Notes: generated from the sequence alone by a model not told the origin. A stretch of 64,000 nt of DNA from Thermoplasmatales archaeon (GCA_012520845.1 JAAYNL010000016.1:1-64000), one strand, 5' to 3'. Positions 26,319 to 35,264 are shown, counted from the stretch's first letter. Numbers and translations are program-made.

Positions 26319-27462
26319 CGGACCTGGCCATGGGGAATTGCTTGAAATGGGACTTGTAGGACGCCTGGAGGATGCTTGCGATTACCGTGAACAGGACCCC
26401 CATGGCCACTTCCGTGTAGATCAGGCCGATGCTTATGACGGCGTACCCGAGGTACCGCCTGGTGTAGTCCAACACGCCCTGGATGATGAACGCGGTGCCG
26501 AAGACCATGATGGTGCCTATCATGAAACTCTGCGGGATTTTCTTCTCCAGGATGTAGTTGTTGATGACCTTCCCCATGTCGTTTATCAGTATGGCGAAGA
26601 CGATCGGCCACATGGCGTTGGTGGCGAAGGCCATGAACATGGACAGGGGGTTGTTGTCCACCATGGTGAACACGGCGTAGACACCTATGGTCACGCCCAG
26701 GACGATGGCCAGGAACGCAAAGAACGAGAAGACGGCGGCCACGCTGCCGGACCTCATGTCGTTCACCCAATTGCCCAGGAACTCGAACGTCCTATCCACC
26801 ACGTTGAACGCGTACAGCAGCAGCACGAAGCTTATCAGCAGCCCGACTATTGGCGTGGAGAAACTGCTGAGCGTGACGGACCTGCCCATGTAGAAGTCGT
26901 AGGCGGGTATCGAGAAGTAAATAAGGGAGATGAGCCCGAGCAACGTGGCGATGGGCGTGAGGAACCTTTTCCTCTTCCCCGGGTCCCTGAGGATTTTGGA
27001 GAAGATGTACAGCGACCCCTCGAGGCCGGGGGATTGCTTCACGAACACCCTCTTCACCGAGTCGATGGGCACCCTGGACGACACGATCGGGTATATGTAC
27101 TCGTCCTCGGCGCCGTCGCCGACGAGGACGGCCCTTTCCGGCTCCACCTTGGAAATGACCTCCTCCAGCTCGTCCACGAGGGCTGAGTCGGAACGGTGGC
27201 CCACCTTCTGGTCGCCGCATATGAGGGCGATCTCGACGTCGGCGCCAAGTTCCACCAGGTCCTTGTAGATGTTGACGGCGGCGAGGAGGGCGTTGACGTC
27301 GGAGTCCTCGGGGTCGGCCACGCCCAGGTTGATGACCGCCTCCAGGGCATCGTCTATGCCGATTATGGGGGTGACCACGCCTCCCTTCGAGCCGAAATCG
27401 TTGTCCCTGTCGACGACAAGGATGAGGGTCCGCTTCACGCGGGAGCATCCGTCGGTGCGCAT
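26311..27462 (-). CDS. DUF373 family membrane protein
   Basis: 383 residues. A soluble N-terminal domain (about residues 9-150; LILVVDRDNDFGSKGGVVTP, ALICGDQKVGHRSDSA) precedes about seven membrane helices (residues 165-375). This is the archaeal DUF373 family, of unknown function. The ATG at 27462 is kept; a GTG eight codons later (VKRTLILVV) is an equally plausible start because conservation begins there. Upstream of mptE in one operon. Confidence 0.85.
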   Translation of the reverse strand: MRTDGCSRVKRTLILVVDRDNDFGSKGGVVTPIIGIDDALEAVINLGVADPEDSDVNALLAAVNIYKDLVELGADVEIALICGDQKVGHRSDSALVDELEEVISKVEPERAVLVGDGAEDEYIYPIVSSRVPIDSVKRVFVKQSPGLEGSLYIFSKILRDPGKRKRFLTPIATLLGLISLIYFSIPAYDFYMGRSVTLSSFSTPIVGLLISFVLLLYAFNVVDRTFEFLGNWVNDMRSGSVAAVFSFFAFLAIVLGVTIGVYAVFTMVDNNPLSMFMAFATNAMWPIVFAILINDMGKVINNYILEKKIPQSFMIGTIMVFGTAFIIQGVLDYTRRYLGYAVISIGLIYTEVAMGVLFTVIASILQASYKSHFKQFPMARSDE

Positions 27463-27560
27463 TTAACCATTATGGGTGGGAACACGCGCCTCGCAACGCG
27501 CTGGGAGCCGGTTTCCGGCGTCCGCAACTTTTTTCAACCCACCGGGACACTAAGGCGCCG

Positions 27561-28202
27561 ATGCGGGTCAAATGGCACGGGCATTCCTGTTTCGAGTTCG
27601 ACGACGGCGAGACGACCGTCGTCGTGGACCCCCACGACGGCAGGTCCATCGGCATCAAGCCGCCGTACCTCACCGCCGACGTCGTCCTCATCACCCACGA
27701 CCATTACGACCACAGCGCCTCCCGCTCCGTCCGCGGGCAGTACAAGGAACACAGGTCCCGGACGGGGAAATTCGAGTCCTGCGGCATAAGGTTCCGCGGG
27801 TTGGAAACCTACCACGACACGGAAGGCGGCGCGCTCCGCGGGGCCAACACCGTCTACGTTTTCGAAATGGACGGCATGAAGATATGCCACTGCGGCGACC
27901 TCGGCGACATGCCGTCCCCGAAGGCGCTCAGGCGCATGTCCGGGTGCGACATGATGTTCATGCCCGTGGGCGGCGTCTACACCATGGATTTGGAGGGACT
28001 CAGGCAACTGATCATAGAGGCGGCGCCCCAGGTCATCGTGCCCATGCACTACAGGACCGGGGGGCTCACCATCCCCGTGATGGACGTGGAGCCCTTCCTT
28101 GAGCTGATACCGGAGGACTTCGTCCTGCACGTGGGCAACACCGTGGACATAACCAAGGACGAACTGCCCCGCATGAAGGAATGCTGGGTCTTCGACCTCT
28201 AA
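27561..28202 (+). CDS. Metallo-beta-lactamase fold metal-dependent hydrolase (UPF0173-like)
   Basis: 213 residues. It begins MRVKWHGHSCFEFDDGETTV, has the metal motif THDHYDH near residue 49 and further ligands in CHCGDLGD and PMHY, and is the length of UPF0173 hydrolases related to RNase Z-like and lactonase enzymes. The substrate is unknown. Its TAA overlaps the aIF6 stop convergently. Confidence 0.88.
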   Translation: MRVKWHGHSCFEFDDGETTVVVDPHDGRSIGIKPPYLTADVVLITHDHYDHSASRSVRGQYKEHRSRTGKFESCGIRFRGLETYHDTEGGALRGANTVYVFEMDGMKICHCGDLGDMPSPKALRRMSGCDMMFMPVGGVYTMDLEGLRQLIIEAAPQVIVPMHYRTGGLTIPVMDVEPFLELIPEDFVLHVGNTVDITKDELPRMKECWVFDL

Positions 28203-28870
28203 TACAGCGCGAGGGCTTCCTCGAGCCTGCCCATCTCGATGGGCGTCGTCTGCCGGCCGATGACCGCGCCCTTGGAATTGGCGACGGAACACGCCGCGAG
28301 AAGCCTGACGCCGTGGTTGAGCGTCGTGCGGTACGCCTTGACGCCGAGGGTCTCCTCCACCAGGGAAATCTCCTCGTCCGTGGCCTCCGGGTGTATCGCC
28401 GCGCCCTTGTTGGTGGCCAGGCAGGCCGACCCGACGACGCCCATCCCGGCGACGGTGCCCCGGACGCAATCCACGCCGAGCGCCTTCGATATGCCGCGGA
28501 GCGCCGACTTGGAGATCTCGGGGTTGACGATGGCGCCGTTGTCGTTCACGAGGATGTTGTTGCCGGCGGCGTTCATCCTGTCGTCGACGTAAGCCAACGG
28601 AAGTTTCGAGGAAATGAGTTCGGCCTCGTTCTGCTCGCAAAGCTCGGAGACCACGGCCCCGTGGCTGTTTATCGCCATCAGCGACCCCACGACGAGGGAT
28701 CCGGCGACCGTCGTCCTGACGACCTCGACGCCGAGGGTCTCCGCCAATGCCTTCTCGAAGTAAGCGGGGGCGTTAGGCGGCAGAAACGCCAGTTCCTCGG
28801 CCACGGCGGCGTACACCCCGATGTTCGGGTTGCCGTCGTAGTCGGCCAGCCTCATCATCGGCCGCGTCAC
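28199..28870 (-). CDS. eif6: Translation initiation factor 6 (aIF6)
   Basis: 223 residues, the full aIF6 length. It binds the large ribosomal subunit at L14e/L24e and prevents premature joining with the small subunit. The five-fold repeats typical of eIF6 are visible, including DYDGNPNIGVYAAVAEE, VNDNGAIVNPEIS and NKGAAIHPEATDEE. The GTG at 28870 overlaps the L31e stop and has GGAG 5 bases upstream; the ATG-ATG at 28858/28855 matches the family N-terminus and could be used instead. The stop is TAG, rare in this window. Confidence 0.95.
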   Translation of the reverse strand: MTRPMMRLADYDGNPNIGVYAAVAEELAFLPPNAPAYFEKALAETLGVEVVRTTVAGSLVVGSLMAINSHGAVVSELCEQNEAELISSKLPLAYVDDRMNAAGNNILVNDNGAIVNPEISKSALRGISKALGVDCVRGTVAGMGVVGSACLATNKGAAIHPEATDEEISLVEETLGVKAYRTTLNHGVRLLAACSVANSKGAVIGRQTTPIEMGRLEEALALY

Positions 28871-29133
28871 TCGGTCTCCACCGGCAGGGACACCTCGACC
28901 AGGCCGTCCTCGAGCTTAATCGCGCGGACGGTTATCCTGCGCGGGGGCTTCTGTATGCCCCTCTGCCAGACCGCCTCGTTGACGGCGGTGTCTATCCAGA
29001 TTTGGGACTGGTCGGCCTTCATGTGCCGCGCGATGTGCGACCTTATCTCGCTGATGGCGCGGTTGGCCCTCTTCGTCCTGGGGGTTATCCTGGTTATCCT
29101 GAGCGGTACCGTGATTATCCTGTCGTCGGCCAT
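28867..29133 (-). CDS. rpl31e: 50S ribosomal protein L31e
   Basis: 88 residues, full length. DDRIITVPLRITRITPRTKR and the ARHMKADQSQIWIDTAVNEA segment with the terminal VSLPVE match archaeal L31e, a large-subunit protein near the tunnel exit. It lies between L39e and aIF6 in the conserved archaeal operon, overlapping aIF6. Confidence 0.95.
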   Translation of the reverse strand: MADDRIITVPLRITRITPRTKRANRAISEIRSHIARHMKADQSQIWIDTAVNEAVWQRGIQKPPRRITVRAIKLEDGLVEVSLPVETE

Positions 29134-29138
29134 TCAAA

Positions 29139-29294
29139 TCACTCCTTGAGGTTGGTGGTGCGCCACGACCTCCTCTTGGGGTGGCGCAGGAACTGCCTGT
29201 TGGTCCTCATCATGACCCATGCGGGGACCCTGCGGTTCTGCTTGACTTTCCTGTTGAGCCTTGCCTTCATTGCCGGCGGTTTGCTGCTTGACAT
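29139..29294 (-). CDS. rpl39e: 50S ribosomal protein L39e
   Basis: 51 residues, highly basic: [20 protein letters not shown], then [14 protein letters not shown] and [15 protein letters not shown]. This is the full archaeal L39e that lines the exit tunnel. A GAGGAG ribosome site precedes the ATG at 29294. It is positioned between PDCD5 and L31e, as in many archaea. Confidence 0.95.
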   Translation of the reverse strand: MSSSKPPAMKARLNRKVKQNRRVPAWVMMRTNRQFLRHPKRRSWRTTNLKE

Positions 29295-29295
29295 T

Positions 29296-29634
29296 TCATC
29301 TCCTCTCGATCTTGATTTCCCTGCGCTTCGGGGCTATCTGCCTGAGCAGGTTCCTGAGCATCTCGTCGGTGACGACGCCCTGGAGGCGTCCCTGCTGGGC
29401 CAGTTGGATCAGCTGCATCTCCACGCCGTCCGCCAACTCCGGGTTGGCGACGCGTATGTTGGAGAGGCGGTCCCTGGCCTCCGGCACCAGTATCTGCCTG
29501 AGGATCGCCTGCTTCTGAGCCTCGAACTGCCTGCGTTGCTCCTCGGCGGCCTGCTGCTGGGCCACCTGCTGCTGCTGGTTAGCCTGCACCTCGGCCATCC
29601 TCTTCTGCCTCAACGCTTCCAATTCAGGGTCCAT
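29296..29634 (-). CDS. DNA-binding protein, PDCD5/TFAR19 family
   Basis: 112 residues. A Gln-rich helical N-terminus (about residues 17-45) precedes the compact PDCD5 core: [20 protein letters not shown], then [20 protein letters not shown]. Archaeal members bind DNA weakly and are co-transcribed with ribosomal proteins. It lies in the S19e-L39e-L31e operon with spacers of 1-9 bases. Confidence 0.93.
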   Translation of the reverse strand: MDPELEALRQKRMAEVQANQQQQVAQQQAAEEQRRQFEAQKQAILRQILVPEARDRLSNIRVANPELADGVEMQLIQLAQQGRLQGVVTDEMLRNLLRQIAPKRREIKIERR

Positions 29635-29643
29635 TCTTCAACC

Positions 29644-30072
29644 TCATGCGTTAATCTCGTCGAAAACCTCTTTCGCGGCGTTGTCCAGAAGGGAAACCCC
29701 GGCGGGGCTTATCATGCGCCCCTTCTTGGCCACGGGGATCAGGTACCCGGCGGCCTCGAGCTGAATCATGCATTTCCTGACGATGTTCCTGCTCCCCTTC
29801 ACTGCCTTGTTGGGTTTGGCGCCCCTGTCGGCGAAGCCCCCGTACTCGGCGGCGAGCCTGGAGGTGCCCATGGGGCCCTTGACGTAGATTTTCCTGAGGA
29901 TGGAGGCGGATCTCGTGAACCACCAGTCATCCTGCCTGGGAGCCTTTTCGGTGTGCCTGCCGGTCCTCACGAACTCCGCCCACTCGGGCGGGACGATGGC
30001 GGAGTTCTCCTTGAGCTTCTCCGCGGTCCTGAGAATGAGTTTCTCGGCGGGGACGTCATAGACGGTAACCAT
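29644..30072 (-). CDS. rps19e: 30S ribosomal protein S19e
   Basis: 142 residues, full length. MVTVYDVPAEKLILRTAEKL, WAEFVRTGRHTEKAPRQDDW, WFTRSASILRKIYVKGPMG and GRMISPAGVSLLD are S19e signatures; the protein is needed for small-subunit maturation. The ATG at 30072 has GAGGT upstream; a longer open frame runs into the promoter. First gene of the S19e-PDCD5-L39e-L31e-aIF6 operon. A TATA-like TTTTATATT (about 30133-30141, minus strand) precedes it. Confidence 0.95.
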   Translation of the reverse strand: MVTVYDVPAEKLILRTAEKLKENSAIVPPEWAEFVRTGRHTEKAPRQDDWWFTRSASILRKIYVKGPMGTSRLAAEYGGFADRGAKPNKAVKGSRNIVRKCMIQLEAAGYLIPVAKKGRMISPAGVSLLDNAAKEVFDEINA

Positions 30073-30471
30073 TTCGCATACCTCGTGCCCGCGTGGGCGG
30101 CGCCCACGCGGTATCGTATATGGCGTAGGCTGGTTCAATATAAAAGCATTGCTAACGCAACAGTACTGGCGACCCCGCACGTGCGCCCAACGGCCCCGCG
30201 CGGCATGCGGGCGAAAGGCCCGCCACGGCCCGGCAAGCCGGGTAATCCGTGACAACTCCATGCGACACGGTGTATTTCAATCAATCGGAGCGTCCCGAGT
30301 CTTTTCAAAGCCGTCCCCGTGGACAAAATACGCGAAAAATGCATGTCGGACATCTCCCGATTGCGGAATTCACGAGCGGCTTCTGCGCCACCGGATCGAT
30401 GATTCGGCGATTTCACACCGACGCCGCTACAACTCTTATATAGTCCGCACGTGCTGTAAACCCTGAGTGAA
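30073..30471. promoter_or_regulatory. Divergent intergenic region with promoters and two GC hairpins
   Basis: 399 bases without a convincing ORF. It holds the S19e promoter (TATA about 30133-30141, minus strand) and a TTATATA box (30436-30442) for the small gene at 30472. In between, GCGGGCGAAAGGCCCGC (about 30207-30223) and CCCGGCAAGCCGGG (about 30229-30242) are adjacent hairpins, possibly part of a structured RNA. I see no known RNA family in it. Confidence 0.4.
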
Positions 30472-30642
30472 ATGGCGACTGAATCCTTCTTCAGAGAACT
30501 TGTCATAGATAGCGATGAGGCCGCACAAGACTTCCTTGATGCAATGGACATCGCCGAAAGGAGGGGGCCTCTCGTCGTACCCGATTCCACCAGGGCATTC
30601 GAGCTCGGGGAAGAGATGTTGAAAGGACTTTTCAATGAGTGA
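30472..30642 (+). CDS. Small antitoxin-like protein upstream of GNAT
   Basis: 56 residues: starts MATESFFRELVIDSDEAAQD, has AMDIAERRGPLV, and ends EEMLKGLFNE. Small acidic proteins of this pattern commonly precede a GNAT acetyltransferase as antitoxins in prokaryotic type II modules. A TATA box at 30436-30442 predicts a very short leader. Its last 8 bases overlap the downstream GNAT start (ATGAGTGA), the usual coupling in such pairs. No DNA-binding domain is apparent. Confidence 0.55.
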   Translation: MATESFFRELVIDSDEAAQDFLDAMDIAERRGPLVVPDSTRAFELGEEMLKGLFNE

Positions 30643-31179
30643 ATACCCATTCATCCCCCTTCGAAGGATGCTCCAGACTGCGGATGAGGAAACCGTTTCC
30701 ACGTTCCTCTCCGGGTTCCGATGCAGCGGGGACATGGATTGCAGGATTTTCTCCACAACAAAGCCATAACCTTCGAAAAAAGGGATATCTCGCGCACATA
30801 CCTCATGATGGATGGTCAGGGGACGCCCGCACCCGGCATAGCAGGGTATTTCACGATAGCCCTGACCGTATTAAACCTCCCCGACGATAAGGGGTTGTCA
30901 TCCACAGTTGTCAGGCGGATGAATCTTTCCAACAACAGGGCGCCCGCGTACCTCATCGGCCAGATTTCCAAAAGAGACAGTATGGAAAGGGGTGTCGGCC
31001 TCAAAGTGATGAACGTCGCTTTAGACGTCATCAAATCGGGACACGAAACGTTCGGTGGCAGAATCGTGTGCATCGACTGCAGGCAACCGTTGATAGATTA
31101 CTACGAGAAACTGGGTTTCAAAAAAATCGGGCACCCTTCCGATAGCGGCCTTTACAAATCGGTGCTGTTGCTTTCATAA
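30635..31179 (+). pseudogene. GNAT acetyltransferase (toxin-like), broken by a frameshift
   Basis: Reading from ATG 30635 gives MSEYPFIPLRRMLQTADEET and continues to GFRCSGDMD near residue 35, then leaves the family. The next frame, from about 30739, continues LQDFLHNKAITFEKRDISRT, IAGYFTIALTVL and a C-terminal DYYEKLGFKKIG acetyl-CoA-domain end. Adding one base near 30739 would restore DLQDFLHNKA. The acyltransferase core is otherwise complete. It may be an inactivated toxin beside its antitoxin, or a sequencing error. Confidence 0.65.
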
Positions 31180-31258
31180 TCGTCCAACGCCCGATACGGA
31201 CTTGAATTCATAGCTTTCCCACGAAACAATATAACCGGGACATCCGATGAGGGAGGCC

Positions 31259-31801
31259 GTGAGAACCGTCGTCGCCATCACGGGTGCTTCCGGCATAGCC
31301 TACGGAATCAAGTTCCTGGAAAACCTCCCGGGGGAGAGGGTGCTGGTGGTTTCCGAGATGGCCAAAAAGATATTGCCGAGGGAAACCGGGATCGCCCTCG
31401 AGGAACTGTACGCCATGGCGGACGAGGTCTATTCCGACGACGACCTTTTCGCCCCGATCTCCTCAGGCAGCCACCGTTTCGACGCCATGATCGTCATCCC
31501 CTGCAGCGCCTCCTCCCTGGGAAAGATCGCCTGCGGTCTCGCGGACACCCTCATAACGAGGGCGGCGGCGGTCGCCCTGAAGGAATCCAGGAAACTGGTG
31601 CTGGTGGTAAGGGAGACCCCCAAGAGCGCCGTCCTCCTCGAGAACGAGCTCAGGCTGGCCAGGGCCGGCGCGGTCATATTGGACGCGAACCCCGGGTTCT
31701 ACCACAAGCCCAAAACCGTGGACGACGTCGTTTCCTTCGTCGCTGGGAGGGCGCTCGACCAACTGGGCGTCGAGCACGCCCTCTACGAAAAGTGGTCTTA
31801 G
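31259..31801 (+). CDS. ubiX: UbiX-family flavin prenyltransferase
   Basis: 180 residues. MRTVVAITGASGIAYGIKFL is the UbiX/Pad1 flavin-binding N-terminus, with SSGSHRFDAMIVIPCSASSL and VVRETPKSAVLLENE further on. It makes prenylated FMN for UbiD-type decarboxylases. A TATA-like AATATAAC at about 31228-31235 predicts initiation near 31255, so the GTG at 31259 is preferred to ATG 31247 and the message would be leaderless. It ends in TAG. No ubiD partner is in the window. Confidence 0.88.
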   Translation: MRTVVAITGASGIAYGIKFLENLPGERVLVVSEMAKKILPRETGIALEELYAMADEVYSDDDLFAPISSGSHRFDAMIVIPCSASSLGKIACGLADTLITRAAAVALKESRKLVLVVRETPKSAVLLENELRLARAGAVILDANPGFYHKPKTVDDVVSFVAGRALDQLGVEHALYEKWS

Positions 31802-34668
31802 GATATCACTATGGCCGGGCGGCCGGGCACGGCCTGGACGTGCTTGCCGCCGGACGCCTCCCTCGCCGCGGGGTCGTCCGCGGGCATCACCGACACCTCG
31901 CACCCCAGTTCCGAGCCGATGAACCCCGCGGCCTCCACGAGGATCGCGTATTCGTCGGCGGCGACCTTGGCCTCGACGACGGACGCGGGCAGGCGGCGCA
32001 GGTCCGTGGCGACCGCCCTGACGTAGTCGGGGACGGCCTTCCCCATCTTCCTCATTTCGGGGTCGGCCATGCATTCCTTCGTCAGGTCGGGTATGGGGAC
32101 CCCTTCGGGCCCCATCATCGACAGCGCCTTCCTCACGACGTCGCCCTTCCACGACTGGTAGGTGAACAGGGAGACCTTCCCGGATCCGGAGCCGATCATC
32201 CTCGAGATCTTCGAGATGTCGGAGATCACGTCCCTGACAAGTGACTCGCCGTATTCCGCGGCCGGGGAGTGCCCGGAGGGCTCCGGGAGCAACGCGGCGG
32301 AGACCAGGCCGTCGAAGCCGGCGGCCTCCCACATCTCCTCCGCCATATGCGGCGTGATCGGCATCATCATCGTGATCCACGTGCGCATCGCCTCCCTTAT
32401 CGTCCCGGGGTCGCGGCCACCGCGGCGCACGTACCACCTGAGGTCGCTGTACGCGTCGAAATAGGCGGCCATCGCCAATTGCCTGACGTCGTACCCCTCC
32501 ATGGCCGCCCTGGCCGCGGAATTGTGCGTGGACATCCTCGACAGAAGCCACCCGTCGATGGGTTTCCCAGGCCCGGACATCCCTGCGAGCTCGCCCACGA
32601 ACGCCAATATGCGGTCCAGCCTCTGGGCGTACGACATGACGGCGTCCTCGTCCCACTCCACGTCGGCGAAGGGCGAGGCTATGTGCGCGTAGTAAAGCCT
32701 CATGCCGTCGACGCCGAATTTCCCCGCGGCCCCAGGGATCGGCTGGGCGCCGCCCTTGGACTTGGATATCTTGCCCGATTTGCCGGTGATGTACCAATTG
32801 ACCATGATGCCCCTGGGCAGCATCCGGTCCGGGACTATCGCGGCGTGGTTGAACATGAACGCCGGGAAGTGCACGGTCATGTGCTCCTTGCCCCCTATGT
32901 TCAGGTCCAACGGGTACCAGTAGCGGGCGTCCTCCGCCATCTCGCCCAACAGGGCGGCGGGCACGCCGGTTTCCTCGGACACGGCGCCGCGGTCGCCCCT
33001 GCCCAGGAAGACGTGGTCGAAGAAGGCCTCGGTCATCTGGTCCGGGGTTATCCTGCCCTCGTTGGCGTGGTGGGACACGGTGTAGTAAAGCGGATATAGG
33101 GTGGAATCGGAGATCGCCTCGATGATCCACCTCTCGTCGAACGGGAACCTCGTCCCAAGCCAGTTGCCGAGGCGGGCGCACGCCCTTTCCCTGAACCAGG
33201 AAAGGACGCCGTGGACGTTGTTGGCGTATTCCGGCGGCGAGATTTTCATCGTGGAGGCGTTGGCGTCCGCCCTGGCGGTCAGCGCCTCGTCGGCGTAGTT
33301 GATGAACCACTGGTCGTCTATGCGCTTTATGTGGACGGGTTTGCCGCACCTGCAGACCACCTCCTCGGAGAGGTCCCGGAAGATTTCCGCGTCGCCGGAG
33401 GCGATCATGGCGTCCCTCATCGCGTCCTTCGCGTCGCTGACCCTCATCCCGGCGTACTCGCCGCAGACGTCCTTCATGACGCCGGCGTGGAACCCGTCCC
33501 TGTACAGCGTCTTCTTGGCTTCCTCGAGCTTCGGGTCGCCGGGTTCCTTTATGCCCATGGACGTGACGATGTCCAGGGCGGGCAGTTCCCCGTAACCCTC
33601 CATTTTGATTATGGATATGGGGACGACGGATTCCAGCATCTCCTCGGATATGCCGAACCCGGCGGCGTACCCCGGGTCGGCCTTGAGCGCCATCAGGGAG
33701 ACGATGTCGTCCGGTGAATCGGAGGGCACCGAGGTGACGAGGCCTGTGCCCACGTCCGGGTCGCAGAAACCGGCGGGGAACACGGGTATGTCCCTGCCCG
33801 CCATGGGGGCGGAGCACATTTTCCCGATCAGGTCCCTGCCGCGTACCGTCCCGATCCGCTCGATGCCGTCCATCTGCTGGACGAGCTTCCCGACGGCGGG
33901 TTCCGACACGACCCATACCTCCCCGCCCTTGCGGATCTTGGCATACTCCACGTCGGGGTTGACCCAGAAGCATACCTGGCCGTAGACCGTCTCGGGGCGA
34001 AGCGTCGCCGCCACCAGGAACAGGTCGCCGCAGGCGAACTTCAGCAGGGTGTACTCGTTGGTCTCGGCGTTGCCGCCCTTGGAGATGTCCGTCTCCGACG
34101 GGTCGACGGCAACCGGCCCGCAGGAGGGGCACGCCGGGGCGTAGTACGGCTTCTGTATCAGCAAACCGGCATCCATGAGCTTCCGGAACTGCCACTGCAT
34201 GAATTTGGAATAATCGGGATACAGGGTGCAGGTGAACCTGCGCCAGTCGGACAGGAAGCCGAACCTGCGCCAATAGTCGTCCCTGTAGACCCCGTTGAAG
34301 AATTCCACCACGGCCATCGGGTCGCCGAGCTCCTCCAGCTTTTCCGGGGGGCAGCCGTTGTCGAGCATGTATTCAACCGTGGCCGGGTCCCTCTCGGCGA
34401 TCCTCTTTGCGAGGCTGATCGCGCCGTTGCCCGTGGCGTGGGTGCCCACGGGGAAGAGGACGTTCATCCCCAGGGACCTCATGTAGCGGCCGATGGCGTC
34501 CGCGTACGTGTAGCCCCTCATGTGCCCCACGTGCAGGTAGCCCGTGACGCCGGGGTAGGCGAATATGAGCATGAACTTCGGGGCGTCGGACCTGTCCGAC
34601 AGGCAAAGCCCGGCGTCGGACCAGCGTTTCTGCCATTTCCTTTCCATTTCCTCGTATTTGCCGGACAT
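31798..34668 (-). CDS. leuS: Leucyl-tRNA synthetase
   Basis: 956 residues, archaeal/eukaryal LeuRS length. It charges tRNA-Leu. The class I HIGH motif is YLHVGHMRGY (near residue 49) and the KMSKS motif is GKISKSKGG near residue 634; a CP1 editing domain lies between. The start MSGKYEEMERKWQ at 34668 follows a TTATATAA promoter near 34708-34720, which excludes the longer in-frame ATG. It ends overlapping ubiX by four bases, convergently. Confidence 0.95.
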   Translation of the reverse strand: MSGKYEEMERKWQKRWSDAGLCLSDRSDAPKFMLIFAYPGVTGYLHVGHMRGYTYADAIGRYMRSLGMNVLFPVGTHATGNGAISLAKRIAERDPATVEYMLDNGCPPEKLEELGDPMAVVEFFNGVYRDDYWRRFGFLSDWRRFTCTLYPDYSKFMQWQFRKLMDAGLLIQKPYYAPACPSCGPVAVDPSETDISKGGNAETNEYTLLKFACGDLFLVAATLRPETVYGQVCFWVNPDVEYAKIRKGGEVWVVSEPAVGKLVQQMDGIERIGTVRGRDLIGKMCSAPMAGRDIPVFPAGFCDPDVGTGLVTSVPSDSPDDIVSLMALKADPGYAAGFGISEEMLESVVPISIIKMEGYGELPALDIVTSMGIKEPGDPKLEEAKKTLYRDGFHAGVMKDVCGEYAGMRVSDAKDAMRDAMIASGDAEIFRDLSEEVVCRCGKPVHIKRIDDQWFINYADEALTARADANASTMKISPPEYANNVHGVLSWFRERACARLGNWLGTRFPFDERWIIEAISDSTLYPLYYTVSHHANEGRITPDQMTEAFFDHVFLGRGDRGAVSEETGVPAALLGEMAEDARYWYPLDLNIGGKEHMTVHFPAFMFNHAAIVPDRMLPRGIMVNWYITGKSGKISKSKGGAQPIPGAAGKFGVDGMRLYYAHIASPFADVEWDEDAVMSYAQRLDRILAFVGELAGMSGPGKPIDGWLLSRMSTHNSAARAAMEGYDVRQLAMAAYFDAYSDLRWYVRRGGRDPGTIREAMRTWITMMMPITPHMAEEMWEAAGFDGLVSAALLPEPSGHSPAAEYGESLVRDVISDISKISRMIGSGSGKVSLFTYQSWKGDVVRKALSMMGPEGVPIPDLTKECMADPEMRKMGKAVPDYVRAVATDLRRLPASVVEAKVAADEYAILVEAAGFIGSELGCEVSVMPADDPAAREASGGKHVQAVPGRPAIVIS

Positions 34669-34802
34669 CTCGCACCATCGCCCTCGGGCTTTCGCATTGG
34701 GATATCCCTTATCGTTATATAACATTCGAACCGTATGGGGGTTCGCAATGGGTTACGACGGGGGGAGCGCCATTTTTGGCGTTTCGACCATCCGTCGGAC
34801 AA

Positions 34803-34821
34803 TGTCATGCATTGTATGACA
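34803..34821. promoter_or_regulatory. Palindromic operator upstream of the ribbon-helix-helix gene
   Basis: TGTCATGCATTGTATGACA: outer 6-bp arms are perfect and only one internal pair mismatches. It ends just before a TTAAATA box (about 34826-34832). A wider pair, ATCCGTCGG (34790-34798) and CCGACGGAT (34835-34843), encloses both. It is likely an autoregulatory site. Confidence 0.6.
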
Positions 34822-34898
34822 ACCATTAAATACCCCGACGGATATGAAGTTACAAGCCCGAAGGGATGGGACTCTACGGACTTGACAGAGGCAGGAAG

Positions 34899-35264
34899 AT
34901 GAACACCGACGAGAGGATTACGCTCAGGATGGGAACCGAGGAAGTCCAGGCAATGGACGAGTACTTGGATGAGCACCCGGAATTGGGGAACCGATCGCAG
35001 TTCATCAGGACTGCCGTGCGCGAATACGTCAACAGGGATGCCGGCGTCGCGCGTCTGTCGGACAGGAAAGGCGAAGGGCTCTTCGTACGTTTCACCGAAA
35101 CGGAATTGGAAGCCATCGATCTCCTCGTGGAGAAAGGTGCCTTCCTCGACGGGGAGGAATTCGTCAGGACGGCGATGAGGGATGCCTTCTCTCCCCGCGA
35201 GAGCAGGGAGGAGGCCGTCCGCAACGCATACGCCGTCGCGGCCTCGGAGGCTCTGAAGAGGTAA
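34899..35264 (+). CDS. Ribbon-helix-helix transcription regulator (two RHH-like repeats)
   Basis: 121 residues. The first repeat (about residues 5-45) reads RITLRMGTEEVQAMDEYLDE then NRSQFIRTAVREYVN, a classic CopG/NikR-like ribbon-helix-helix. A second similar unit (about residues 60-95) reads GLFVRFTETELEAIDLLVEK then GEEFVRTAMRDAF. The start at 34899 has GAGG upstream; ATG 34866 in the same frame is possible. The palindrome at 34803-34821 is a candidate self-operator. Target genes are unknown. Confidence 0.75.
   Translation: MNTDERITLRMGTEEVQAMDEYLDEHPELGNRSQFIRTAVREYVNRDAGVARLSDRKGEGLFVRFTETELEAIDLLVEKGAFLDGEEFVRTAMRDAFSPRESREEAVRNAYAVAASEALKR

Noticed and set aside
30635-31179. Programmed frameshift in the GNAT gene
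   Set aside because: No slippery heptamer or obvious downstream structure is seen near 30739; a simple one-base deletion explains it better.
31463-34273. 936-codon frame antisense or out of frame within leuS
   Set aside because: Arg/Gly-rich shadow of leuS in another frame; GC-rich DNA produces such frames. LeuRS motifs are in the frame I annotated.
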